A stretch of 11,351 nucleotides of DNA, taken from the NCBI GenBank assembly GCA_019912505.1, contig JAIOIM010000589.1:1-11351 (forward strand), written 5' to 3'. Positions 1-6,891 of the stretch are shown in pieces (within the stretch, counting starts at the first letter, position 1; every line of letters begins with the position of its first letter). The DNA is from Ignavibacteriaceae bacterium. GTDB lineage: Bacteria; Bacteroidota; Ignavibacteria; Ignavibacteriales; Ignavibacteriaceae. The translations under genes were made by a program, and so were the position numbers. Under the pieces are notes generated by a model. That model did no database searches, was not told the DNA's origin, and saw only the letters and a list, made by a program, of their open reading frames with translations.

Positions 1-613
1 AAATTATACTTCTACTTACTACCACGCAAAAGAAACCGATTACGAATATGAACCAAGCGAAAGAGATTTAGCTCGTTATGTTCAGCGGGACCTGTCGTAT
101 GCAATGCGTAACCCCGGTGGTCTTGGTTCATTTGACGGCACATATTCGGATTATATGATTTACCCCAAAGCAGGTTTTTCAGTTCTTCGTGTTACAGAAA
201 TTCCGGCGATACTTGTTGAATGTGGTTTTTTTACAAACCCGCATGAAGAATCGCGGCTTGTGGAGAGTCAGTTTAATCAGATACAGGCTTGGGGAATTTT
301 TAGAGGGCTTGCCCGTTATTTTGCAGCAGGTACCCCGGTGGTTAAACCGATTGATGAAAAATCTGTTTATTCACCCGGCAGCATTAAATTAAAATATTCT
401 CTAATAGACCCGGTTGGTATTGATCCAACAAATTTTATTGTTCAATTTGACAGTACAGATGTGCCTGATATTCAGTTTGATAAAGTGAAAAGTGAACTAA
501 CTATAAACCTTACCAAATTAAAAACGGGCGAATTTGAATTAAAAATAATTACCGCAAATAAAAACGGTATCCATAATTTCTCATACAAGAAAAAACTAAA
601 AATCACTAACTAA
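1..613 (+). CDS. N-acetylmuramoyl-L-alanine amidase, C-terminal part (5' end outside window)
   Basis: This is the 3' end of a zinc amidase (Amidase_3 family) gene. Such enzymes cut the bond between N-acetylmuramic acid and the stem peptide of peptidoglycan in the cell envelope. The reading frame is open from base 2, so the ATG at 104 is internal. About 203 residues are visible. The first ~105 match the end of the catalytic domain: TSTYYHAKE near the start, then VLRV and PAILVECGFFTNPHEE. The Glu of VEC (codon at 218-220) matches the conserved catalytic Glu of the family. The first zinc ligands lie upstream of the window. Residues ~110-203 form a beta-rich tail (for example FELKIITANKNG) that could be an Ig-like or wall-binding domain, but I do not recognise it. 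The SpmA-SpmB gene follows after 16 nt, which suggests co-transcription. Confident on family, not on the tail. Confidence 0.88.
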   Translation, partial: NYTSTYYHAKETDYEYEPSERDLARYVQRDLSYAMRNPGGLGSFDGTYSDYMIYPKAGFSVLRVTEIPAILVECGFFTNPHEESRLVESQFNQIQAWGIFRGLARYFAAGTPVVKPIDEKSVYSPGSIKLKYSLIDPVGIDPTNFIVQFDSTDVPDIQFDKVKSELTINLTKLKTGEFELKIITANKNGIHNFSYKKKLKITN

Positions 614-629
614 ACATAGAGGCATCTTA

Positions 630-2261
630 GTGCTTAATTATGTATGGCTTGCTCTGCTTGTTCTCGGTATCGGTGCCGCGGTTACTACCGATCTTATAAA
701 CCATAGCGATAATAAATACAGGAACAACGAACCTATTCCGGTTACTATCCAATTCGAATCTCCGTATCAAAAAAATATTGACGCATCGTACATTACAAAA
801 ATAAAAGTTAACGAAGCCGATTTCGAAAAAATTTATGCTGAAAAATTAAGTGAAGAAATTTCTTTTTCTGCAAAAATTTCGGTTAATGTAAAGGAAAACA
901 AAAAAACATTATTTTTTAATACTGATGATAAAAGCCCGGCAATTTGGAAAGAGATTGCAAGCGCAAGCGGTAAAGAAAATGACGTTACGGGCAAAGTCCG
1001 CATTACAAAATTTATCAGTGATACACTTGCGCAGGGAGCCATAATATTAGAAGATGTTTCGTTTGTAAAACTAAAAGATGTTACAAACTCCGCTCTTGAT
1101 TACGCCACAACAGCTGTAAATATTTCGCTGGGCTTAATTGGTATAATGGCATTATGGCTCGGTGTTATGAAAGTTGCCGAAGTTGCCGGTTTGATTGCAA
1201 TAATTGCAAGCTGGCTAAAACCGATAACCAAAAAACTTTTCCCGGATGTTCCCTCCGATCACCCGGCAATGGGCTCGATGATAATGAACATTTCCGCCAA
1301 TATGCTTGGGCTCGGCAATGCGGCTACTCCTTTCGGGTTAAAAGCGATGGAAGAATTAGATACGCTGAACCCGAACAAAGGAACCGCGACAAATTCAATG
1401 GTAACGTTTCTTGCAATAAATACTGCGGGCATGACGCTGATACCCGCAACTGCAATTGCAATACGCGCCGCGGCAGGCAGTTCTGATCCGGCAATAATAA
1501 TCGGGACATCTCTCTTTGGCGCTTTCTGTGCTACGGTAACGGGGTTAACGGCGGCAAAAGTTTTAGAAAAATTCCCGATAAAAAAAGGTGAGTTCGGCGG
1601 ATGGTTAAAAAGTAATTTAAAAGGTTTTGCTCTATTCGCAGGACTCGTGCTTGCAGCCGCGTTAGTAATTTTAACCGGTCTCGGAAAATTGCTTGGTCCT
1701 GTTTTTAGTTTTTTAACTCCCGATTTATTTAAATCTGTAATCCAATTCTTTTCGATAATCGCAATTCCATTTTTAATAATTGTTTTCATAGGGTACGGCG
1801 CAATAAAAAAAGTAAGGGTTTATGAAACTTTTGTTGAGGGAGCCAAAGAAGGATTTAACATTGCAATACGAATCATCCCCTACCTTGTTGCGATGCTTGT
1901 TGCTATCGGTATTTTCCGTGCCGGCGGCGCAATGGAGTGGCTGATTTATATCCTCCGCCCGTTTACAAATTTAATTGGAATGCCGCCTGAGGTTTTGCCG
2001 ATGGCTTTAATGCGTCCTCTTTCCGGCAGCGGTTCGCTTGGAATTATGGCTGAAACAATGTCGGTTTATGGACCCGATTCATTTATCGGTATTTTAGTTT
2101 CTACATTTTTTGGAAGCACCGAAACAACATTTTATGTACTTGCCGTTTACTTTGGCGCTGTTAACATAAAAAACACACGCCACGCCCTACCGGTTGGTTT
2201 GCTTGCCGATGTAGCCGGTGTGCTTGGTGCAGTATTTATCGTTAGATTATTATTCGGATAA
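630..2261 (+). CDS. SpmA-SpmB fusion, nucleoside-recognition (Gate) domain membrane protein
   Basis: This is a polytopic inner-membrane protein of 543 aa that joins the two spore maturation proteins SpmA and SpmB. In Bacillus these affect spore-core dehydration; in non-spore-formers the transported substrate or role is unknown. The start is GTG at 630: MLNYVW matches the family N-terminus, and AGAGG at 618-622 sits 7 nt upstream. Residues 1-24 form the first membrane helix. Residues ~155-310 are the SpmA part (LWLGVMKVAE, DHPAMGSMIMNISANMLGLG, NAATPFGLKAMEEL, TLIPATAIAIR). Residues ~375-543 are the SpmB part (IPYLVAMLVAIGIFRAGGA, PEVLPMALMRPLSGSGSLG, STETTFYVLAVYFGAVNIK). Residues ~25-150 are a polar insertion between the first helix and the rest, absent from Bacillus SpmA (~196 aa). 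The gene probably shares an operon with the amidase upstream. No clear terminator follows. Confidence 0.9.
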   Translation: MLNYVWLALLVLGIGAAVTTDLINHSDNKYRNNEPIPVTIQFESPYQKNIDASYITKIKVNEADFEKIYAEKLSEEISFSAKISVNVKENKKTLFFNTDDKSPAIWKEIASASGKENDVTGKVRITKFISDTLAQGAIILEDVSFVKLKDVTNSALDYATTAVNISLGLIGIMALWLGVMKVAEVAGLIAIIASWLKPITKKLFPDVPSDHPAMGSMIMNISANMLGLGNAATPFGLKAMEELDTLNPNKGTATNSMVTFLAINTAGMTLIPATAIAIRAAAGSSDPAIIIGTSLFGAFCATVTGLTAAKVLEKFPIKKGEFGGWLKSNLKGFALFAGLVLAAALVILTGLGKLLGPVFSFLTPDLFKSVIQFFSIIAIPFLIIVFIGYGAIKKVRVYETFVEGAKEGFNIAIRIIPYLVAMLVAIGIFRAGGAMEWLIYILRPFTNLIGMPPEVLPMALMRPLSGSGSLGIMAETMSVYGPDSFIGILVSTFFGSTETTFYVLAVYFGAVNIKNTRHALPVGLLADVAGVLGAVFIVRLLFG

Positions 2262-2452
2262 AATAAAAATATTTTTTGCATTACTAATAATGATGAGATA
2301 AATAAAACCCTAACCTGTAAATCATTGCTACCGAAGAATCGCGCGGTAAAAAGAGACTGCTGCCGCAAAAATATTATTGCTGTTTTGTGTAGCAAAAAAA
2401 TGTTTACGTGGGTTAATTGAGAGCCATACCACTAAATTAAAATATTCTTGTA

Positions 2453-2483
2453 TTGACATATTGTGCTAAATATTGTACGTTTA
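2453..2483 (+). promoter_or_regulatory. Promoter of the phd/parE-type operon
   Basis: TTGACA at 2453-2458 is followed 17 nt later by TACGTTTA at 2476-2483. Measured from the TTG, the gap is 20 nt. This fits the Bacteroidota pattern TTG-N19-20-TAnnTTTG with one mismatch at the last base. Transcription would start at about 2488-2492, leaving a leader of ~20 nt before the ATG at 2511. The tRNA-Asn promoter at 6841-6871 has the same two elements with the same spacing. Confidence 0.55.
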
Positions 2484-2495
2484 GCCGCACAATAT
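2458..2495. promoter_or_regulatory. Candidate antitoxin operator: three copies of ATATTGTRC
   Basis: ATATTGTGC at 2458-2466 and ATATTGTAC at 2470-2478 are direct copies, 12 bp apart start to start. GCACAATAT at 2487-2495 is the exact reverse complement of the first. The set covers the space between the -35 and -7 elements and the likely transcription start, where a repressing antitoxin would bind. Phd/YefM antitoxins are known to bind short repeats in their own promoters; assigning this site to the adjacent antitoxin is inference. Confidence 0.5.
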
Positions 2496-2510
2496 AAAAA
2501 TGGAGTATTT

Positions 2511-2786
2511 ATGCACAGAATACAATTAGATAAGGACATTCAGCCACTTTCAGAATTTCGTTCTAAAGTTGCTTTTTATTTTGACAAAGTAAAAAAAACA
2601 AAAAGACCTCTTGTTATTACACAAAATGGGAAAAGTGCTGCAGTAATAATAGATGTTTCCGAATATGAAGCAATGGTCGATAAAATTGAAGTACTCGAAG
2701 ATATAAAACTTGCTGAGACTCAAATTTCTGGCGGGTTGGGAATTTCGCACAAAGATGTAAAGAAAAGATTCAGCAAAAGGTCCTAA
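2511..2786 (+). CDS. Phd/YefM-family antitoxin
   Basis: This is a 91-aa antitoxin of a type II toxin-antitoxin pair. It should neutralise the toxin encoded directly downstream and repress its own promoter. The N-terminal half has the Phd/YefM fold pattern: an opening strand, helix (LSEFRSKVAFYFDKVKKTKRP, about 13-33), then strand-turn-strand PLVITQNGKSAAVIIDVSEYEAM (33-55). The C-terminal part (~56-91), including LEDIKLAE and a basic end KKRFSKRS, is the likely toxin-binding region. I chose ATG at 2511 over the upstream GTG at 2463. GGAG at 2502-2505 is well placed, the family starts at this point, and the extra 16 codons would lie inside the promoter/operator. The stop is 2 nt before the toxin start. 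Confidence 0.85.
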   Translation: MHRIQLDKDIQPLSEFRSKVAFYFDKVKKTKRPLVITQNGKSAAVIIDVSEYEAMVDKIEVLEDIKLAETQISGGLGISHKDVKKRFSKRS

Positions 2787-2788
2787 AA

Positions 2789-3082
2789 TTGAAAATATTC
2801 TGGTCACCATTAGCCGTAGAAAGATTAGAAAATATTTTTGAATATATTTCTAAAGAGAATGTTTCGGCAGCTAAAAAAATGGTTGATAAAATATTTAAGA
2901 AAGCTGAATCATTGTCAAAATATCCCGAACGAGGAAGAGTAGTCCCAGAGGCAAGCAGAGATGATATTCGTGAAGTTTTTGAGAATGAATATAGAATTAT
3001 TTACCGAATTGAATCTCTTAAAATATTTATTCTTACAATCAGAAATTTTAAACAATTATTAGCGGAGAATGAAATAGCATAA
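2789..3082 (+). CDS. ParE/RelE-superfamily toxin
   Basis: This is a 97-aa toxin of the RelE/ParE superfamily (plasmid stabilisation family). Members either cut mRNA on the ribosome (RelE-like) or poison gyrase (ParE-like); the sequence alone does not decide which. Two N-terminal helices (SPLAVERLENIFEYISKEN, then AAKKMVDKIFKKAESLSKYP, ~6-46) are followed by the family's core: GRVVPE, IREVFENEYRIIYRIE (60-75) and IFILTIRNFKQLL (79-91). The start is TTG at 2789, two bases after the antitoxin stop, with AAAAGG at 2775-2780 inside the antitoxin's end. A weak start and tight spacing suggest the toxin is translated less than, and coupled to, the antitoxin. The ParE-like helical hairpin makes gyrase targeting slightly more likely, in my view. 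Confidence 0.83.
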   Translation: MKIFWSPLAVERLENIFEYISKENVSAAKKMVDKIFKKAESLSKYPERGRVVPEASRDDIREVFENEYRIIYRIESLKIFILTIRNFKQLLAENEIA

Positions 3083-3094
3083 TTGTGGTAATAC

Positions 3095-3118
3095 CGGCAA
3101 TAAACCGGGTGCCGTTTT
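3095..3118 (+). terminator. Weak Rho-independent terminator after the toxin gene
   Basis: CGGCA (3095-3099) pairs with TGCCG (3110-3114) around a 10-nt loop, followed directly by TTTT (3115-3118). It sits 12 nt after the toxin stop. The stem is only 5 bp and the T-tract short, so termination may be partial. Confidence 0.35.
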
Positions 3119-3247
3119 ACAACCAAATAATCTATGAAGAAAATGTTTTTAGCATTAATGATGGTGAAATGTTTCGTTCGATAAATATTGGTCTTGATGT
3201 TTCCGCACTAATTAAACCCCTCATTCTTAACACTTAGTTAATTTCGC

Positions 3248-3311
3248 GGATGTTTAAATAATATTCGGTATTTTTCTAAAATTATAAAACGAGTTTTATC
3301 AGCAAACATCC
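3248..3311. repeat. Nested inverted repeats upstream of ald
   Basis: GGATGTTT (3248-3255) is the exact reverse complement of AAACATCC (3304-3311). Between them lies a second perfect palindrome, ATAAAAC-GA-GTTTTAT (3284-3299). Together they could form a stem with an inner hairpin, or a pair of regulator sites. They lie 30-90 bp upstream of the proposed ald promoter. No known riboswitch class is recognised. Confidence 0.35.
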
Positions 3312-3341
3312 TAAGGCATAACCCGAATCAAAATAAACCGG

Positions 3342-3373
3342 TTGAAAATCACCAAATTAATCAATACTTTTTG
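3342..3373 (+). promoter_or_regulatory. Candidate promoter of ald
   Basis: TTG at 3342-3344 is followed after 20 nt by TACTTTTTG at 3365-3373. This is one base longer than, or one mismatch from, the Bacteroidota -7 element TAnnTTTG. It would give a short leader of about 15-20 nt. The match is imperfect in a T-rich stretch. Confidence 0.35.
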
Positions 3374-3398
3374 AGTAGTAAATAAAGGTTTAATGCAG

Positions 3399-4520
3399 AT
3401 GAGAATTGGAATACCAACAGAATCAACACACGAAGAAAAAAGAGTCGGTTTGGCACCAGCCGGGGTTGATGCTTTAGTACGTGCCGGACACACTGTTTAC
3501 ATTCAAAGCGGCGCCGGACTCGACAGCCATTTTAGCGATGAAGATTATAATAAAACCGGTGCCACAATAGTTTACAATGCCGAGGAGGTTTTTCTCCGTT
3601 CGGAAATGGTTGTAAAAGTTGCTCCACTTTCCGATGTAGAAACCGGACTTCTTCAGGAGAACCAAACATTATTTTCTTTCCTTCATCTTGCAGTAGGTAA
3701 AAAAAATATTATTGAAGTCCTGCTCAAAAAAAACATTACCGCAATTGGGTATGAACTTATTGAGACCGAATACGGGCTGCCTGTTTTACAATCGATGAGT
3801 GAAATTGCAGGGCAGCTTGCAATTCAGGCAGCGGAACGATTTCTCGAATCAAACTCGCACGGTGGAAGAGGCGTACTACTCGGCGGTATAACAGGCGTTT
3901 CACCTGCGGCAGTTGTTATTCTCGGAGCCGGCGTTGTTGGTACATCCGCCGCAAAAGCTGCACTCGGAAGAGGTGCTCAGGTAATTGTGCTCGATAAAGA
4001 TTTGAACAGGTTAAGAGCTATCGATAATACATTCCGCCAAAAAGTTACCACTGTTGTTGCAAACCCATACACTATTTCGCGCGGAGTAAAATTTGCAGAT
4101 GTGCTGATAGGTGCCGTACTTATAAAGGGTATAAAAGCACCAAACCTTGTTACCGAAGAAATGGTTAAAACGATGAAAAAAGGCGCGGTTATTGTCGATG
4201 CTTCAATTGACCAGGGAGGCTGTATAGAAACCAGCCGAATAACAACAATTTCCGACCCCGTTTATACGCTGCATGATGTTATTCATTATTGTGTGCCAAA
4301 TATGCCTGCTCTGGTTTCTCGTACAGCAAGCTACGGTTTAAATAATGCGGCTCTTAACTATATACATAATATTGCCGATAACGGTGTAAGGAATGCCCTC
4401 GTTGGTGATGAAGGTCTATCAAAAGGCGTATGTACTTATTCAGGTTATTGTTCAAATGAAGCAATAGCCAACACGTTTGATTTGGAATTTAGAAGATTAA
4501 GAATTTTCTCGACCAACTAA
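3399..4520 (+). CDS. ald: Alanine dehydrogenase (Ald/PntA family)
   Basis: Cytoplasmic NAD-dependent enzyme that interconverts L-alanine and pyruvate plus ammonia. The 373-aa product begins MRIGIPTES. The substrate domain carries KRVGLAPAG (Arg15) and FSFLHLA (His96). The NAD domain carries GRGVLLGGITGVSPAAVVILGAGVVG (~154-179) and VIVLDKD. SIDQGGCIETSR, with the conserved Asp, and HYCVPNMPALVSRTAS are typical of Ald rather than of transhydrogenase. I prefer ATG 3399 to ATG 3393: it gives the canonical numbering for Arg15 and His96, and AAAGG at 3384-3388 lies 10 nt upstream, against only 4 nt for 3393. One oddity: the Lys known as Lys75 in the Mycobacterium enzyme (KVKEP) aligns, from memory, with Ala here (KVAPL). 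The CoA-transferase follows after 51 nt with no terminator, so an operon is likely. Confidence 0.88.
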   Translation: MRIGIPTESTHEEKRVGLAPAGVDALVRAGHTVYIQSGAGLDSHFSDEDYNKTGATIVYNAEEVFLRSEMVVKVAPLSDVETGLLQENQTLFSFLHLAVGKKNIIEVLLKKNITAIGYELIETEYGLPVLQSMSEIAGQLAIQAAERFLESNSHGGRGVLLGGITGVSPAAVVILGAGVVGTSAAKAALGRGAQVIVLDKDLNRLRAIDNTFRQKVTTVVANPYTISRGVKFADVLIGAVLIKGIKAPNLVTEEMVKTMKKGAVIVDASIDQGGCIETSRITTISDPVYTLHDVIHYCVPNMPALVSRTASYGLNNAALNYIHNIADNGVRNALVGDEGLSKGVCTYSGYCSNEAIANTFDLEFRRLRIFSTN

Positions 4521-4571
4521 AGTTGATTTATTAACGAAAGCGCACAGGCGCACGAATAAAAAAGTGATGAA

Positions 4572-5924
4572 ATGACTACAGTAGAAGAAATAAAAAAAAC
4601 TCAAGTGCCCACGCATCTTTTAAGACTTTACAGTCAAAAAGTAGTATCTGCTGAAGAAGCAGCAAAAGTAGTAAAATCGGGCGATAAGATTTTATGCCAT
4701 TCCAACTGCGCTTTTCCGGATGTGCTGATGAATGCAATTGTAGAACGAAAAGATGAATTAAAAGATATCCAGGTAATCCACGCTCTTGCGGTTGGAAATG
4801 TATCTTACCTAAACCCCGGCATGGAAGATTCGTTCCGCCATAATGCCCTTTTTATTGGCGCGAATGCCAGGCAGGCTGTCCGTGATGGAAGAGCTGATTT
4901 TACTCCTATTTTTCTTTACGAAACTCCACTTCTTTTTTCTAAAGGTTATATAAATCTCGATGTAGCGTTAATACACGTTTCGCCTCCGGATGAACATGGT
5001 TTTTGCAGTTTAGGAGTGGAGGTTGGCTTAACAAAAACCGGTGCCGAAAAAGCAAAAGTAATTATTGCACAGGTTAACCCGCAAATGCCACGGTCGCTGG
5101 GGGATAGTTTTATCCACATAAACAAAATAAAATATATAGTTGAAGTAGACCAGCCGATTGCCGAATTGCCGCAAAGCAACAAAAACGCTTCGCCGGAAGT
5201 TGTAGAAGTTAACAAAAAAATTGCATGGAATATTGCTAATCTTATCGAGGACGGTTCGACGCTTCAGATGGGCATCGGCGCCATTCCCGATTTTGTACTC
5301 AGTTATCTCGAAGACAGAAAAGCAATCGGCATTCATTCAGAGATGTTTTCAGACGGAGCAGTTGACCTTGTTGAAAAAGGTATTATTACAAACGAGATGA
5401 AAACACTCCACCCCGGTAAAATTATTGCCGGTTTTGTACTCGGCACAAAACGTCTTTATAACTTTATCGATAATAACCCTCTTTGTGAATTCCATCGTCA
5501 GGAATATGTAAACGACCCGTATGTAATTGCAAAAAATTACAAAATGGTTGCTATTAATTCTGCTATAGAAGTTGATTTAACCGGTCAGGTTTGTTCCGAT
5601 TCTATCGGCACAAAATTTTTCAGCGGGTTCGGCGGACAGGTTGACTTTATCCGCGGCGCAGCCCGTTCAGAAGGGGGCAAACCGATTATTGCGCTTCCTT
5701 CAACCACAAAGGATTTTAATATTTCGAGAATTACAACTCATCTTAAACAAGGCGCAGGTGTTGTTACTTCGCGCGGCGACGTGCACTACGTTGTTACGGA
5801 ATACGGCGTGGCACAATTGTTTGGCAAAACCGTACGGGAAAGAGTGAAAGAATTAATCGGTATTGCCCATCCAAAGTTTAAAGACGAACTGGAAAAGTAT
5901 GCCAAAGAAAATAAATTTATTTAG
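4572..5924 (+). CDS. Acetyl-CoA hydrolase/CoA-transferase (4-hydroxybutyrate CoA-transferase type)
   Basis: This 450-aa cytoplasmic enzyme should move CoA between acyl groups, typically from acetyl-CoA to a short carboxylic acid. It has both halves of the family. The N-terminal half contains GDKILCHSNCAFPDVLMNAI, FIGANAR and HVSPPDEHGFCSLGVEV. The C-terminal half contains the CoA-binding loop GIGAIPD (234-240), GIHSEMFSDG with the expected catalytic Glu257, and VVTEYGVAQLFGKTVRER. The length fits the AbfT/4-hydroxybutyrate CoA-transferase branch better than Cat1 (~500 aa), but the substrate (acetate, propionate, butyrate, 4-hydroxybutyrate) cannot be read from sequence. The ATG at 4572 has only a weak ribosome binding site. 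Lying between ald and a phosphatase gene, it may help turn pyruvate-derived acetyl-CoA into acetate or another acid. Confidence 0.88.
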   Translation: MTTVEEIKKTQVPTHLLRLYSQKVVSAEEAAKVVKSGDKILCHSNCAFPDVLMNAIVERKDELKDIQVIHALAVGNVSYLNPGMEDSFRHNALFIGANARQAVRDGRADFTPIFLYETPLLFSKGYINLDVALIHVSPPDEHGFCSLGVEVGLTKTGAEKAKVIIAQVNPQMPRSLGDSFIHINKIKYIVEVDQPIAELPQSNKNASPEVVEVNKKIAWNIANLIEDGSTLQMGIGAIPDFVLSYLEDRKAIGIHSEMFSDGAVDLVEKGIITNEMKTLHPGKIIAGFVLGTKRLYNFIDNNPLCEFHRQEYVNDPYVIAKNYKMVAINSAIEVDLTGQVCSDSIGTKFFSGFGGQVDFIRGAARSEGGKPIIALPSTTKDFNISRITTHLKQGAGVVTSRGDVHYVVTEYGVAQLFGKTVRERVKELIGIAHPKFKDELEKYAKENKFI

Positions 5925-5927
5925 TGC

Positions 5928-6617
5928 ATGGTTGCGGTAATAGGCGACATACACGGCTGCTTTTTTACTCTTCAAGAAATTGTAGAGAAAATAAAAAATA
6001 AATATGCTGATATACCAATTTATTGTGTCGGCGATTTGGTTGATAGAGGAAATTTTAGCTACGAAGTTGTAGAGTTTGTAAAAAAAGAAAAGATAAAATT
6101 TACTCCCGGCAACCACGATTTAATGTTCTATTACTTTGTAAAAAAACCTCGTACTGAGATGGCAGACTCGTGGCTTTATAACGGCTACGAACAAACAATG
6201 GCATCTTACGAGGAACACTTTGAGGAATTAAGGGAACACATTGTTTTTTTATCAAGCGCCCCGCTTTTTTTTAACCTGTCCGATTGTTTTATTTCACACG
6301 CCGGTATTTCTGTCCATTACAAAAAACAGCTTGGGAGTAATCCTCTCAACGATATTGAAAAACTCGAAGAAATAATTACGGCTGATGTTACAAACACTCA
6401 CTCAATTATTTGGACGAGAGAGGAGTTGATGAATATCGGGAAGCTTCAAATTGTCGGTCATACCCGTCAATCCGAAATTAAATTCGTTGAAGAGAATAAC
6501 GCACTGTACATTGATACCTCAATATATACCGGAAACAAATTAAGTGCTGTTATTGTAGAGAATAATAAAGTAATTGATGAAATAGCTGTGCCGACTGATA
6601 AAAAAGACATTGCGTAA
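5928..6617 (+). CDS. PPP-family metallophosphatase (protein phosphatase / ApaH-like)
   Basis: A 229-aa calcineurin-like phosphatase with the complete PPP signature: GDIHG (6-10), GDLVDRG (35-41), GNHD (61-64), SHAG (123-126) and GHTR (177-180). These residues bind the two active-site metals. Bacterial relatives include the PrpA/PrpB-type serine/threonine phosphatases and the Ap4A hydrolase ApaH. The size (~220 aa) suits PrpA better than ApaH (~280 aa), but I cannot set the substrate. There is no signal peptide, so it acts in the cytoplasm. ATG 5928 lies 3 nt after the CoA-transferase stop and has no ribosome binding site of its own, so it is probably translated by coupling. It is the last gene of the ald cluster. 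Family certain, substrate unknown. Confidence 0.87.
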   Translation: MVAVIGDIHGCFFTLQEIVEKIKNKYADIPIYCVGDLVDRGNFSYEVVEFVKKEKIKFTPGNHDLMFYYFVKKPRTEMADSWLYNGYEQTMASYEEHFEELREHIVFLSSAPLFFNLSDCFISHAGISVHYKKQLGSNPLNDIEKLEEIITADVTNTHSIIWTREELMNIGKLQIVGHTRQSEIKFVEENNALYIDTSIYTGNKLSAVIVENNKVIDEIAVPTDKKDIA

Positions 6618-6644
6618 ATTTTCAAATCAAAAAAGTTTTAAAGT

Positions 6645-6716
6645 AATATTATACTAAGCGGCATCTTCCCTTCTATACCAACCCCTTTTGTTGATGATGA
6701 AATTTTTGCAAAATAA
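6645..6716 (+). pseudogene. Remnant of a DapA-family aldolase/lyase N-terminus
   Basis: In the frame of bases 6645-6716 the sequence reads SGIFPSIPTPFVDDEIFAK (from 6657) and then TAA. This looks like the opening strand of the dihydrodipicolinate synthase / N-acetylneuraminate lyase family, where G-x-x-P-x-x-P-T-P-F is followed by acidic residues. No start codon is clear and no continuation of the barrel is visible in any frame downstream, so only some 20 codons remain. The rest of the gap 6618-6840 holds no recognisable gene. The match is short and from memory; chance is possible. Confidence 0.42.
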
Positions 6717-6840
6717 TCGGCGTTCAAAGCATGTTTAATTTACTAAACAGATTTATTCCAATTTGTTTTTGAAATATTGAGGATATGCAGGCTAATTATT
6801 TAGCAACCGTAAAAAACATTCTTTCGGGTTGTTAAAAGGC

Positions 6841-6871
6841 TTGACAAATTTGGTTAATGTGGTTAAGTTTA
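6841..6871 (+). promoter_or_regulatory. Promoter of tRNA-Asn
   Basis: TTGACA at 6841-6846 and TAAGTTTA at 6864-6871 are 17 nt apart (20 nt from TTG). This is the same layout as the promoter at 2453-2483 and close to the Bacteroidota consensus. Transcription would start about 12-15 nt before the mature 5' end at 6892. Confidence 0.55.
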
Positions 6872-6891
6872 CGACTCAATTTTGAAACTAT

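Larger units (their letters stand above)
3083..3392. other. Intergenic region between toxin gene and ald
   Basis: This 310-bp stretch holds a weak terminator (3095-3118), a nested pair of inverted repeats (3248-3311) and a promoter-like site for ald (3342-3373). A 50-codon open frame from GTG 3085 to TAG 3237 begins 2 nt after the toxin gene. It resembles nothing I know, lacks a ribosome binding site and crosses the terminator, so I do not call it as a gene. Confidence 0.5.

Noticed and set aside
1259..1789. Minus-strand 176-codon open frame inside spmA-spmB
   Set aside because: Lies fully antisense to the conserved Gate domains; shadow of that gene's codon use.
2147..2395. Minus-strand open frame over the end of the spmA-spmB gene and the following gap
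   Set aside because: Half of it is antisense to a well-supported gene. The rest (RQQSLFTARFFGSND) resembles a translated non-coding repeat rather than a protein; no motif or start signal.
3085..3237. 50-codon open frame (GTG start) directly after the toxin gene, a possible third operon member
   Set aside because: It has no ribosome binding site and no recognisable motif, and it runs through the proposed terminator; chance open frame in AT-rich DNA.
4538..4555. GCGC-ACAG-GCGC hairpin between ald and the CoA-transferase gene
   Set aside because: Only 4 bp with no T-tract; not a terminator, and too small to claim as regulatory.
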